In this document: one piece after another, positions 6,507-14,812 of the stretch | Numbering within the stretch: the stretch's first letter is position 1 | Layout of the letters: every line of letters starts with the position of its first letter | Origin: Pseudoxanthomonas winnipegensis | Lineage (GTDB): Bacteria; Pseudomonadota; Gammaproteobacteria; Xanthomonadales; Xanthomonadaceae | Length of the DNA: 64,000 bases | Reading direction: 5' to 3' | NCBI RefSeq assembly: GCF_004283755.1 | Contig: NZ_SHMH01000009.1 | Span: 1 to 64,000 of the forward strand | Position numbers and translations under genes: made by a program | Notes under the pieces: generated by a model | Database searches by the model: none | The model's input: the letters and a program-made list of their open reading frames with translations, nothing else | Told to the model about the DNA's origin: nothing

Positions 6507-8660
6507 TCAGAACTTGCCGTAATACCCTTCCTTGAGCGCGTCGAACAGGTTGGCGGCGGTGTGCATCTCGCCGTCGTACTCGATCTGCTCGTTGCCCTTG
6601 ACCTCGACGAAGGAGCCGTCCTCCAGCTCGAAGCGGTAGGTGGTGTTCTCCAGGTCCGCCTCCTTGACCAGCACGCCCTGGAAGGCGGCCGGGTTGAAGC
6701 GGAAGGTGGTGCAGCCCTTCAGGCCCTGCTGGTGGGCGTAGCGGTAGATGTCCTTGAACTGCTCGTAGGGATAGTCCGTGGGCACGTTGGCGGTCTTGGA
6801 GATCGAGCTGTCCACCCACTTCTGCGCGGCGGCCTGCACGTCGACATGCTCCTTGGGGCTGATGTCGTCGGCGGCGATGAAGTAGTCCGGCAGCTTGGCC
6901 TGGGCGTCCTCGGAGAACGGCATGGCCTTGGGGTTGACCAGCTCGCGGTAGGCCAGCAGCTCGTAGGAGAACACGTCCACCTTCTCCTTGGACTTCTTGC
7001 CCTCGCGGATCACGTTGCGGCTGTAGTGGTGGGCGAAGGAGGGCTCGATGCCGTTGGAGGCGTTGTTGGCCAGGCTCAGCGAGATGGTGCCGGTGGGCGC
7101 GATGGAGCTGTGGTGGGTGAAACGCGCGCCGACCTCGGCCAGCTCGTCCACCAGCTCGGGCGCGACCGAGGCCACGCGCTGCATGTAGCGGCTGTACTTG
7201 GCGTGCAGCACCTTGCCCTCGATCTGCTGGCCGACGCGCCAGCCGTCGCGTTCCATCTCCGGGCGCTGGCGCAGCATCGCCGGGGTCACCTCGAAGCGCT
7301 CCTCCATGATCGGGGCGGCGCCCTTCTCCTTGGCCAGGCCTAAGCCGGTTTCCCAGCCGGCCACGGCCATGTCGCGGGCGATCTGCTCGGTGAACTCGCA
7401 CGAGTCCGCGCTGCCGTACTTCATGCGCAGCATGGTCAGGGTGGAACCCAGGCCGAGGAAGCCCATGCCGTGGCGGCGCTTGCGCAGGATCTCGTTGCGC
7501 TGCTGCTCCAGCGGCAGGCCGTTGACCTCGACCACGTTGTCGAGCATGCGGGTGAACACGCGCACGACTTCCTTGTATTCCTCCCAGTCGAAGCGCGCCT
7601 GCTCGGTGAAGGGGTCGCGCACGAAGGTGGTCAGGTTGATCGAGCCCAGCAGGCAGGCGCCGTAAGGCGGCAGCGGCTGCTCGCCGCAGGGGTTGGTCGC
7701 GCGGATGTTCTCGCACCACCAGTTGTTGTTCATCTCGTTGACGCGGTCGATCAGGATGAAGCCCGGCTCGGCGTAGTCGTAGGTGGACACCATGATCATG
7801 TCCCACAGGTGGCGGGCGCGGATGTGCCCGTACACCTTGCAGGCCACCAGGCCGTCGTCGCGCCGCACGTACTGGTCGGCGTTGGGCCACTCGCGCCAGA
7901 CCACCTTGGCCGCATCGGTCAGGTCGATGTCGCCCTGTTCCTTCTGGTTGACCGGGAACACCAGCGGCCAGTCGGCATCGTCCTCCACCGCCTGCATGAA
8001 GCCGTCGGTGATCAGCAGGGACAGGTTGAACTGGCGCAGGCGGCCGTCCTCGCGCTTGGCGCGGATGAAGTCCTTCACGTCCGGATGCGACACGTCGAAG
8101 GTGCCCATCTGCGCGCCGCGGCGCCCGCCGGCGCTGGACACGGTGAAGCACATCTTGTCGAAGATATCCATGAAGGACATCGGGCCGGAGGTGTAGGCGC
8201 CGGCGCCGGCGACGAAGGCGCCCTTGGGCCGCAGCGTGGAGAACTCGTAGCCGATGCCGCAGCCGGCCTTGAGGGTCAGGCCGGCCTCGTGGACCTTCTC
8301 CAGGATGCCGTCCATCGAGTCGGTGATGGTGCCCGAGACGGTGCAGTTGATCGTGCTGGTGGCCGGCTTGTGTTCCAGCGCGCCGGCGTTGGAGGTGATG
8401 CGCCCGGCCGGGATGGCGCCGCGGCGCAGCGCCCAGACGAAGCGCTCGTACCAGTAGGCGCGCTTCTCGGCGGTCGGCTCGGCATCGGCCAGGGCGCGGG
8501 CCACGCGCTGGTAGGTGCCGTCGATGTCGGCATCGATGGCCACGCCGGACTTGCTCTTCAGGCGGTACTTCTTGTCCCAGATGTCCTGGGACGCGGGCTG
8601 CATCGGGATGACGCGGGCCGCTTCTGCTTTCTTGACCGCCTCAAGGCGCACCGTGCTCAT
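6507..8660 (-). CDS. nrdJa: Class II ribonucleotide reductase, catalytic subunit NrdJa (cobalamin-dependent)
   Basis: 717 aa from the ATG at 8660; the frame is open further upstream, but MSTVRLEAVKKAEAARVIPM is the usual type of start. It reduces ribonucleotides using adenosylcobalamin and works with or without oxygen. Visible signatures are STINCTVSGTITDSMDG, LKAGCGIGYEFS, RRGAQMGTFDVSHPDV, FNLSLLITDGF, NPCGEQPLPPYGACLLGSIN and APTGTISLSLANNASNG. No ATP-cone is seen at the N-terminus. The C-terminal redox domain is encoded separately by nrdJb. Paired NrdR-like boxes lie 215-262 bp upstream; I found no convincing cobalamin riboswitch in the leader. Confidence 0.92.
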   Translation of the reverse strand: MSTVRLEAVKKAEAARVIPMQPASQDIWDKKYRLKSKSGVAIDADIDGTYQRVARALADAEPTAEKRAYWYERFVWALRRGAIPAGRITSNAGALEHKPATSTINCTVSGTITDSMDGILEKVHEAGLTLKAGCGIGYEFSTLRPKGAFVAGAGAYTSGPMSFMDIFDKMCFTVSSAGGRRGAQMGTFDVSHPDVKDFIRAKREDGRLRQFNLSLLITDGFMQAVEDDADWPLVFPVNQKEQGDIDLTDAAKVVWREWPNADQYVRRDDGLVACKVYGHIRARHLWDMIMVSTYDYAEPGFILIDRVNEMNNNWWCENIRATNPCGEQPLPPYGACLLGSINLTTFVRDPFTEQARFDWEEYKEVVRVFTRMLDNVVEVNGLPLEQQRNEILRKRRHGMGFLGLGSTLTMLRMKYGSADSCEFTEQIARDMAVAGWETGLGLAKEKGAAPIMEERFEVTPAMLRQRPEMERDGWRVGQQIEGKVLHAKYSRYMQRVASVAPELVDELAEVGARFTHHSSIAPTGTISLSLANNASNGIEPSFAHHYSRNVIREGKKSKEKVDVFSYELLAYRELVNPKAMPFSEDAQAKLPDYFIAADDISPKEHVDVQAAAQKWVDSSISKTANVPTDYPYEQFKDIYRYAHQQGLKGCTTFRFNPAAFQGVLVKEADLENTTYRFELEDGSFVEVKGNEQIEYDGEMHTAANLFDALKEGYYGKF

Positions 8661-9168
8661 GGATTGGAGCTCTCCGTCATGGATGAAAGGCGCGCACGCC
8701 AGCTTAGGCGCGCGCGCGAGATGGATGAAATTTCGGTCAGCTGCGGCGTGTGCGCACGCATGCCCGGGCAAGGCACTGAAGCGTCGAACAGATTGTGGTG
8801 ACGGTCCGGCCTGGACCGCCTGCACACCTGATGCATGCGCCGCTTCCCCACTGGCGCCGGGAAACCCAAGCCAAACCCTATGGCTTGGGGCCATTGCGCG
8901 GCCACCTCGCTACATCTTGGGGCCGCAAGCCATGGAAAGTAGTCCCGCCCCCGAGGGCTGTCAACCACGCGTCACGCAGTTTGCGTGGAACGCTCGGGTG
9001 CACCTTCCATGGAACCCGCGCCGCGCCTGCGCGGGCCGATTTCATTGCCGGTTTAGGCGTCGCTGATCACACTCGTTCAGGTTGCCGGGGGCGGTGAGGA
9101 CAGGCGCGTTGCCGCGATGCCGCACGCCCCCGGGCGCCTCCTTCCATGCCGATCGCCACCCGACCCGT
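8661..9168. other. Divergent intergenic region nrdJa / degQ-like
   Basis: 508 bp without a credible gene. It carries the candidate NrdR boxes (8875-8922), a minus-strand leader of about 215 nt, and the promoter of the protease at 9169. No other feature is recognised. Confidence 0.5.
8875..8922 (-). promoter_or_regulatory. Tandem candidate NrdR boxes upstream of nrdJa
   Basis: On the minus strand CCCCAAGATGTAGCGA (8922-8907) and CCCCAAGCCATAGGGT (8890-8875) begin exactly 32 bp apart, three helical turns. Both resemble the NrdR box (ACACnAnATnTnGTGT-type). Paired boxes at about 31-32 bp are the hallmark of NrdR repression of ribonucleotide reductase genes. The match is partial; the spacing is the stronger argument. 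Confidence 0.5.
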
Positions 9169-10650
9169 ATGCGCCCACTGCCGACTCTGCTGTCCCTGAC
9201 CGCCGCCGCTGCCTTCGGCGGCTTCGTCGCCCTTGGCCTGTACCAGACCCTCGACCATCCCGCGCTGGCGCGCGAGGACGGGCCGCCGTCCTCGGCGATC
9301 GTGCCGGCCGCCGCCGCGGGCGCGGCGCTGCCGGCCGCGGTGGAAGGCCAGGCGGTGCCCTCGCTGGCGCCGATGCTCAAGCGCGTCACCCCGGCGGTGG
9401 TGAGCGTCTACAGCCGCCAGACCGTGCGCGTGGCCAGCCCGCTGGGGCCGTTCGCCAACGATCCGGTGTTCCGCCGGCTGTTCGGCATCCCCAACATGCC
9501 GCAGGAGCGCGTGCAGCGCGCGCTCGGCTCGGGCGTGATCATCGACGCCCAGCGCGGCCTGGTGCTCACCAACCACCACGTGGTGGAGAACGCCGACGGC
9601 GTGTCGGTGACCTTGAGCGACGGGCGCACGGTGGAGGCCGAGTTCCTCGGCTCGGACCCGGACACCGACGTGGCCCTGATCCGCATCCCGCCCAAGGACC
9701 TGACCCAGATCCCGCTGGGCGACAGTGACAAGCTGCAGGTCGGCGACTTCGTCGTCGCGGTCGGCAATCCCTACGGCCTGGGCCAGACGGTGACCTCGGG
9801 CATCGTCTCGGCGGTGGGCCGCAGCGGCATCCCGGTGGCCGGCTACCAGAACTTCATCCAGACCGATGCCTCGATCAACCCGGGCAACTCCGGCGGCGCG
9901 CTGGTCAACCTGCAGGGCCAGCTGGTGGGCATCAACACCGCCAGCTTCAATCCTTCCGGCTCGATGGCCGGCAACATCGGCCTAGGGTTCGCCATCCCGA
10001 TCGACCTGGCGCGCAACATCGCCGAGCAGCTCTACACCAACAAGGGCGTGGTCAAGCGCGGCACCCTGGGCGTGACCACGCAGGATGTGGATCAGCGCCT
10101 GGCCACGGCGCTGGGCCTGGATACGCCGCGCGGTGCGCTGGTGACCGGCGTGTATCCCGGCTCGGGCGCGGCCGCCGCAGGGCTCAAGCCCGGTGACGTG
10201 GTGCTGCAGGCCAACAACCAGCGCATCGACAACAGCGCGGCGCTGCACAACTTCGAAGGCCTGCAGGGCGTGGGCAGCCAGGTCACCCTGGACATCCGCC
10301 GCGACGGCAAGCCGCTGAGCCTGCGCGTGGGCCTGAAGGAACAGCAGCGCGACCTGCCCGGCGCGCAGCTGGACCCGCGCCTGTCCGGGGCGACCTTCAA
10401 CGAGGTCGACGAGGCCCTGCGCCAGACCCTGCGCGCCAATGGCGTGGGCGGCGGCGTGCAGGTCGGCCAGGTGCAGCCGCGCAGCCGCGCCTGGACCAAC
10501 GGGCTGCGCAGCGGCGATGTGATCATCGAGGGCAGCAACGGCCGCTTCGCCGACCTGCCCAGCTTCCGCAGCAGTTTCGCCAAGCCGCCGCAGCAGCTGG
10601 TGCTGCGCGTGCTGCGCGACGGCGAGGACGGCACGCTGCTGATGCGCTGA
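9169..10650 (+). CDS. degQ: Do-family periplasmic serine endopeptidase (DegQ/MucD-like)
   Basis: 493 aa from the ATG at 9169. A hydrophobic N-terminus (MRPLPTLLSLTAAAAFGGFV) acts as signal or anchor. The trypsin-like domain shows His137 in TNHHVVENADG, Asp167 in DPDTDVALIRI and Ser241 in NPGNSGGALVN. Two PDZ domains follow (about 295-385 and 410-490), with YPGSGAAAAGLKPGDVV in the first. It degrades and chaperones misfolded envelope proteins. Two PDZ domains favour DegP/DegQ/MucD over DegS. It is transcribed divergently from nrdJa. Confidence 0.88.
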   Translation: MRPLPTLLSLTAAAAFGGFVALGLYQTLDHPALAREDGPPSSAIVPAAAAGAALPAAVEGQAVPSLAPMLKRVTPAVVSVYSRQTVRVASPLGPFANDPVFRRLFGIPNMPQERVQRALGSGVIIDAQRGLVLTNHHVVENADGVSVTLSDGRTVEAEFLGSDPDTDVALIRIPPKDLTQIPLGDSDKLQVGDFVVAVGNPYGLGQTVTSGIVSAVGRSGIPVAGYQNFIQTDASINPGNSGGALVNLQGQLVGINTASFNPSGSMAGNIGLGFAIPIDLARNIAEQLYTNKGVVKRGTLGVTTQDVDQRLATALGLDTPRGALVTGVYPGSGAAAAGLKPGDVVLQANNQRIDNSAALHNFEGLQGVGSQVTLDIRRDGKPLSLRVGLKEQQRDLPGAQLDPRLSGATFNEVDEALRQTLRANGVGGGVQVGQVQPRSRAWTNGLRSGDVIIEGSNGRFADLPSFRSSFAKPPQQLVLRVLRDGEDGTLLMR

Positions 10651-10758
10651 ATGCCGGCCGTCCCGTCACGGGCCGTATGCGGCACGCTGACGGGGCATTC
10701 ATGCGGCCCTGGGGTAGGCTCGACCACCTGCTGTCCCACCCGTTCAAGGAGCCATGCC

Positions 10759-11115
10759 ATGTCCGACGCTGCCAACAAGATGAAGTCCTCCCTCGGTGAG
10801 GCCGGGGAACACCTGAAGTCCGCCGCCTCGGCCGCCAGCGATGCGGTCAAGGGCGCCGCCTCGGTCGCCGGCGACGAGCTGCGCCTGGGCAAGGCCACGG
10901 CCAAGGCCGAGCTGTCCGACGGCGCGCTGGCCGGCCTGAGCGCGGCCGAATTCGGCGGCGAAGCTGCCCGCGAGCAGGTCGACGCCCTGGTGGACAAGGG
11001 CCGCGACCTGATCGACAGCGCCGCCGAACTGATCCGCGAGCGTCCGCTGGCCTCCTTCGGCATCGCCCTGGCCGCCGGCTGGGTCATCGCCAAGCTGGGA
11101 CGCAGCAGCGATTGA
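10759..11115 (+). CDS. DUF883/YqjD-like membrane-anchored protein
   Basis: 118 aa; AAGGAG seven bases before the ATG. An Ala/Lys-rich amphipathic helix is followed by REQVDALVDKGRDLIDSAAE and a single C-terminal TM segment (LASFGIALAAGWVIAKLG), the layout of ElaB/YqjD proteins that tether ribosomes to the inner membrane in stationary phase. First gene of a three-gene set that parallels E. coli yqjD-yqjE-yqjK. Confidence 0.75.
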   Translation: MSDAANKMKSSLGEAGEHLKSAASAASDAVKGAASVAGDELRLGKATAKAELSDGALAGLSAAEFGGEAAREQVDALVDKGRDLIDSAAELIRERPLASFGIALAAGWVIAKLGRSSD

Positions 11116-11146
11116 TCGCCCGCACGACCGCGACACCGGAGCCGGC

Positions 11147-11641
11147 GTGAGCGCACCCGACCACGACGCCGCCCCCGGCGACGACGCAACGCCCTCGCTG
11201 GACGAGAGCCTGCGGCGCGTCGGCAAGGCCGGCAAGGACAGCCTGTCCTCGGCGGTAGCCACCGCCAAATCGCTGCGCCGGCTGGTCGTGGCCGACTTCG
11301 CCCTGGCCCGCGCCTCGCTGGCGCGGGCGATGGTGTGGATGTCGGTGGCCGCCGCGTTCGGCGTGTCCAGCTGGCTATTGCTGATGGGCGCGCTGATCGC
11401 CTTGCTGCAGCGGCTGGGGCTGTCCTGGCTCGGCGCGCTGTCGGTGGCCGCGGGCCTGAGCCTGGCGATCACCGCGCTGGGCGTGTGGCAGACGCTGCGC
11501 TATTTCGGCTTCAGCCGGATGGACGCCACCCGGCGCCAGCTCAAGGCCATGGGCCTGGGCGACGACGACGAGGAAGACGCCGGGCCCGAGGCGCGCTCGG
11601 CCGCCGAGCAGCTGCGCGCCCAGCAAGGAGGCACGCCATGA
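11147..11641 (+). CDS. YqjE/phage-holin-like inner membrane protein
   Basis: 164 aa from a GTG at 11147 (GGAG upstream). Two TM helices lie at about 64-90 and 98-120 (MVWMSVAAAFGVSSWLLLMG and GALSVAAGLSLAITALGVWQ), with a charged C-terminal tail. Matches the holin-superfamily III/YqjE layout. It overlaps the next gene by four bases (ATGA), indicating coupling. Function unknown; probably envelope-associated. Confidence 0.7.
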   Translation: MSAPDHDAAPGDDATPSLDESLRRVGKAGKDSLSSAVATAKSLRRLVVADFALARASLARAMVWMSVAAAFGVSSWLLLMGALIALLQRLGLSWLGALSVAAGLSLAITALGVWQTLRYFGFSRMDATRRQLKAMGLGDDDEEDAGPEARSAAEQLRAQQGGTP

Positions 11642-12225
11642 AGTTCGCTCACCTGCGCCATCGCGTGGACCGCGCCGAAGCGCTGGTCGAGCATCGCCGT
11701 GCCCAGACCCTGGCCGATGCCGATGCCCTGGTCGGGCATTGGAGGCGCGGGTGGACGCCGTGGCGCATCGTGCTGGCCGGCCTGGGGCTGGGCTTCGTGA
11801 TCGGCCAGACCCGGCCGATGCGCGCGGTCGGGGCGACCAAGTGGCTGCGCTCGGTGAGCGCGATCTCCGGCATGTTCACCTCGCTGCAGGCGGCCATGGC
11901 CGCCTGGCAGGCCGATCAGGCGGCGGACACGGCGCACGATGCGGCCGGCAGCGCGCAGTCTGCGGCCGGGGCCACCCATCAGGCCGCCGCCGCGGCGGGT
12001 GCGGCGGCCGCGACCACCGGCGCGGACGACGCGGCGCGGCTGGCGCAGGGCAACACCACGGCGCGGGCGGCCGGGCTGGCCACCGCCGACGGCGGGCCGG
12101 CGCCGACCGCGGCGCGCGGCGTGTCATCCTATGGCCGCGCCGCCGAGGCGCGCGGTGAGACCGAGGCCTGGGCGGCGCAGGCGCCGCGCCCGGCCGAAGC
12201 GGCCACCGACGTTTCCGAACGCTAA
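11638..12225 (+). CDS. Hypothetical membrane protein with Ala-rich tail (YqjK position)
   Basis: 195 aa; starts at the ATG overlapping the previous stop. The N-terminus is helical and basic (MKFAHLRHRVDRAEALVEHR). One TM segment (WRIVLAGLGLGFVIGQTRP) is followed by a long Ala/Gly/Thr-rich low-complexity tail. It occupies the yqjK place in the operon but shows no clear similarity to a named family. Confidence 0.6.
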   Translation: MKFAHLRHRVDRAEALVEHRRAQTLADADALVGHWRRGWTPWRIVLAGLGLGFVIGQTRPMRAVGATKWLRSVSAISGMFTSLQAAMAAWQADQAADTAHDAAGSAQSAAGATHQAAAAAGAAAATTGADDAARLAQGNTTARAAGLATADGGPAPTAARGVSSYGRAAEARGETEAWAAQAPRPAEAATDVSER

Positions 12226-12238
12226 CGCCAGCTGCCGC

Positions 12239-13339
12239 ATGTCCACCTCCGAAGCCGATCTCTCGCCGGCGCCCACGCCCCTGCCCGTCAAACCGGCGCC
12301 ACCGCGCCCGCGCGGGCCGCTGTCGCTGGTGATCCTGGCCTTCCTGGCCTGTGGCTATACGCTGTGGCTGGCGCAGGCGGTGATCCTGCCGGTGCTGCTG
12401 GCGGTGTTCCTGGCGCTGGTCGGCAACCCGCTGCTGCGCGGCCTGCAGCGGCTGTACGTGCCGCGCTTCCTCGGTGCGCTGCTGGTGCTGTTGCTGGGCC
12501 TGGCCGCGGCCGGGGCGCTGGCCTACCAGATGGTGCCGCCGGCCGCGGCCTGGGCCAAGGCGGCGCCGCGCGAGCTGCGCCAGCTCGCACCCAAGCTGCA
12601 TGAGCTGACCAAGCCGGTCTACGACGCCAACCAGGCGGCCGAGAACTTCGCCCGCGCCGCCGCCGGCGACACCGGCCGGCGCCCGCAGGTGATGCGCACC
12701 GCCGACGATCCGTACCGCACCCTGACCGCCACCCCGCGCATGATCGCCTCGGTGCTGGCGGTGGTGCTGCTGACGTTCTTCTTCATGGTCTATGGCCAGC
12801 CGCTGCAGCGCCATGCCGTGGCGCTGATGCCGCGGCGCCAGCAGCAAAAGCTGACCGTGGGCATCCTGCAGTCCATCGAGCGCGCGGTCTCGCGCTATGT
12901 GCTGACCATCAGCCTGATCAACTGTGTGGTGGGCCTGCTGTTCGCCGGCGCGCTGATGCTGCTGAAGTTCCCGCTGGCCGATGCGCTGCTGTGGGGCACG
13001 ATGGTGGCGATCCTCAACTTCGCCCCCTATGTGGGGCCGCTGATCGGCATCGTGATGATGCTGGTGGTGGGCCTGACCACCTTCGACGATGCCTGGCCCT
13101 CGCTGCTGCCGGCGGCGATCTACCTGGGCCTGCACACGCTGGAGGGCCAGGTGGTCACGCCGATCGTGCTGGGCCGGCAGATGCGTCTGTCGCCGCTGAT
13201 CCTGATCCTGTCGCTGATGGTGTTCGGTTCGCTGTGGGGGATCGTGGGGCTGCTGTTGGCGGTGCCGATGCTGGTGTGCATCAAGCTGGTGTTGGCGCGG
13301 GTGCAGGGGATGGAGGGGTGGGCGCGGCTGATGGAGTAG
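12239..13339 (+). CDS. AI-2E family (PerM-like) transporter
   Basis: 366 aa from the ATG at 12239. N-terminal TM pair (LVILAFLACGYTLWLAQAVI), then a soluble loop, then five or so C-terminal TM segments with the family signatures LLWGTMVAILNFAPYVGPLIG and LEGQVVTPIVLGRQMRLSP. Members export small molecules or ions; the substrate cannot be read here. It starts 13 bp after the preceding gene, so probably the last gene of that operon. Confidence 0.82.
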   Translation: MSTSEADLSPAPTPLPVKPAPPRPRGPLSLVILAFLACGYTLWLAQAVILPVLLAVFLALVGNPLLRGLQRLYVPRFLGALLVLLLGLAAAGALAYQMVPPAAAWAKAAPRELRQLAPKLHELTKPVYDANQAAENFARAAAGDTGRRPQVMRTADDPYRTLTATPRMIASVLAVVLLTFFFMVYGQPLQRHAVALMPRRQQQKLTVGILQSIERAVSRYVLTISLINCVVGLLFAGALMLLKFPLADALLWGTMVAILNFAPYVGPLIGIVMMLVVGLTTFDDAWPSLLPAAIYLGLHTLEGQVVTPIVLGRQMRLSPLILILSLMVFGSLWGIVGLLLAVPMLVCIKLVLARVQGMEGWARLME

Positions 13340-13340
13340 C

Positions 13341-14045
13341 CGTTGCTGTTGCGTCTGTCGTTGCTGTTGCTGTGCCTTGGCGGTTGCTGTGCCTTGGCGG
13401 TTGCTGTGCTTTGGCCGTTGCTTCCCCTGTCTGAGCCGTAAAGCACGCCGAGCACCGCAGCGAAGCAGGGCCGAAGAGGCGCCCTGTTTGAGCGAAGCGA
13501 GTTTGGGCGCCGTGCCCTGCTTCGCGAGGAGCGCAGGGGACCGATGCGAAGCATCGGCGTGCGTCCCGGCGAGAAGCGGTTTTGCTTCCTTTTGACAAGA
13601 CAAAAGGAAGTCGCGCCGCAGGCGCGAAAGCTTTGCACTTGGCGCGCCGCAGGCGCGTTGCTTTCGTCCTAAGAGTGCTGGTGTAAGTTCATAGCCAGGC
13701 TTGCATTAAATTTGCAAGCAAAACTTGAGCGCCATGCAGGCGCTTCTTAGAGCAAAGCTAAAGCAAAGCTTTCGCACGGCTTCGCCGCGCGAGCTACTTT
13801 TGTCTTGTCAAAAGTAGCCAAAACCGCTTCTCGCCGGGACGCGAGCCGCCGCTGCGCGGCGGTCCCCTGCGCTTCTCGGAAGACGGGGCACGGGGCCCAA
13901 ACTCGCTTCGCTCAAACAGGGCCCCTCTTCGGCCCCGTCTTCCTGCGATGCTCGGCTCGCTTTACGGCTCAGACAGGTAAAGCAAAGGCAACAGCATGGC
14001 CAAGGCAACAGCAACAGCAACAGCCCTGCAACGGCAACGGCGGGC
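13341..14045. repeat. Giant inverted repeat region
   Basis: Two 185-bp arms, 13426-13610 and 13793-13977, are imperfect reverse complements. Both contain CTGTTTGAGCGAAGCGAGTT, GACAAGACAAAAG and CTGAGCCGTAAAGC in one orientation or the other. They flank about 180 bp of lower-GC DNA. Outside them lie mirrored simple repeats: GTTGCTGTGCCTTGGCG twice in tandem on the left, CAACAGCAACAGC on the right. No gene. The arms belong to a dispersed Xanthomonadaceae-type repeat. Confidence 0.85.
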
Positions 14046-14092
14046 TGCGCCCCTCAAGGCAGGCGCCACAGCCCACAGGCTAAAATGCCCCC

Positions 14093-14812
14093 ATGACCTT
14101 CGACATCCGCGCCATCACCCTCGACCTGGACGACACCCTGTGGCCGTTCGCCCCGATCGGTGAGCGCATCGAACGCAAGCTGCACGCCTGGCTGGAAACC
14201 CACAGCCCCGCCACCGCACGCCAGTTCCCGATCGAGGTCATGCGCGAGCTGCGCACCCAGGTCACCGCCGACAACCCGCACCTGATCCACGACCTCTCGG
14301 CGCTGCGCAAGCTGACGCTGGAACACGCGCTGCGCCACAGCGGGGCCGACCTGGCGCTGCTCGATCCCGCGTTCGAGATCTTCTATGCCGAGCGCAACCG
14401 GGTCGAGTGCTATCCCGACGCCGTCGACGCGCTGACGCGGATCGCCGCGCGCGTGCCGGTGGCGGCGCTGACCAACGGCAATGCCGACCTGGCGCGCTGC
14501 GGGCTGGATCAGCACTTCGTGTTCCAGCTGGGCGCGCGCGAACACGGCGCGGCCAAGCCGGAGGCGAGCATCTTCCACGCCGCCTGCGTGCGCCTGGCGC
14601 TGCCGCCCGAACAGGTGCTGCACGTGGGCGACCACGCGGTGATGGATGCGGCCGGCGCCATGCGCGCGGGCCTGCGCGCGGCCTGGCTCAACCGCGAGGG
14701 CGCGCCTTGGCCGCTGCACGAGCCGCGGCCCGATCTCGAATTTTCCACGCTCACCGCGCTGGCCGACTGGCTCGACGCGCATCTGGACGACAAGGACTCC
14801 GCCGCCGCATGA
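14093..14812 (+). CDS. HAD-superfamily phosphatase (YigB-like)
   Basis: 239 aa. Motif I DLDDTLW, motif II LTNGN, motif III Lys in AAKPEAS and motif IV GDHAVMDAAGAMRAG are all present, so it should be an active Mg-dependent phosphatase. The closest named relatives are YigB-type phosphatases that can dephosphorylate a flavin precursor; the substrate here is not proven. The stop codon overlaps the next start (ATGA). Confidence 0.85.
   Translation: MTFDIRAITLDLDDTLWPFAPIGERIERKLHAWLETHSPATARQFPIEVMRELRTQVTADNPHLIHDLSALRKLTLEHALRHSGADLALLDPAFEIFYAERNRVECYPDAVDALTRIAARVPVAALTNGNADLARCGLDQHFVFQLGAREHGAAKPEASIFHAACVRLALPPEQVLHVGDHAVMDAAGAMRAGLRAAWLNREGAPWPLHEPRPDLEFSTLTALADWLDAHLDDKDSAAA

Noticed and set aside
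8661..8874. Possible cobalamin riboswitch in the nrdJa leader
   Set aside because: The enzyme needs adenosylcobalamin, so I looked for a B12 box in the 215-nt leader, but no convincing match to the conserved core was seen.
11876..13603. 575-codon open frame antisense to the YqjK-like and PerM-like genes
   Set aside because: Gln/His/Arg-rich composition typical of the complement of GC-rich coding DNA; the plus-strand genes have real domains and start signals.
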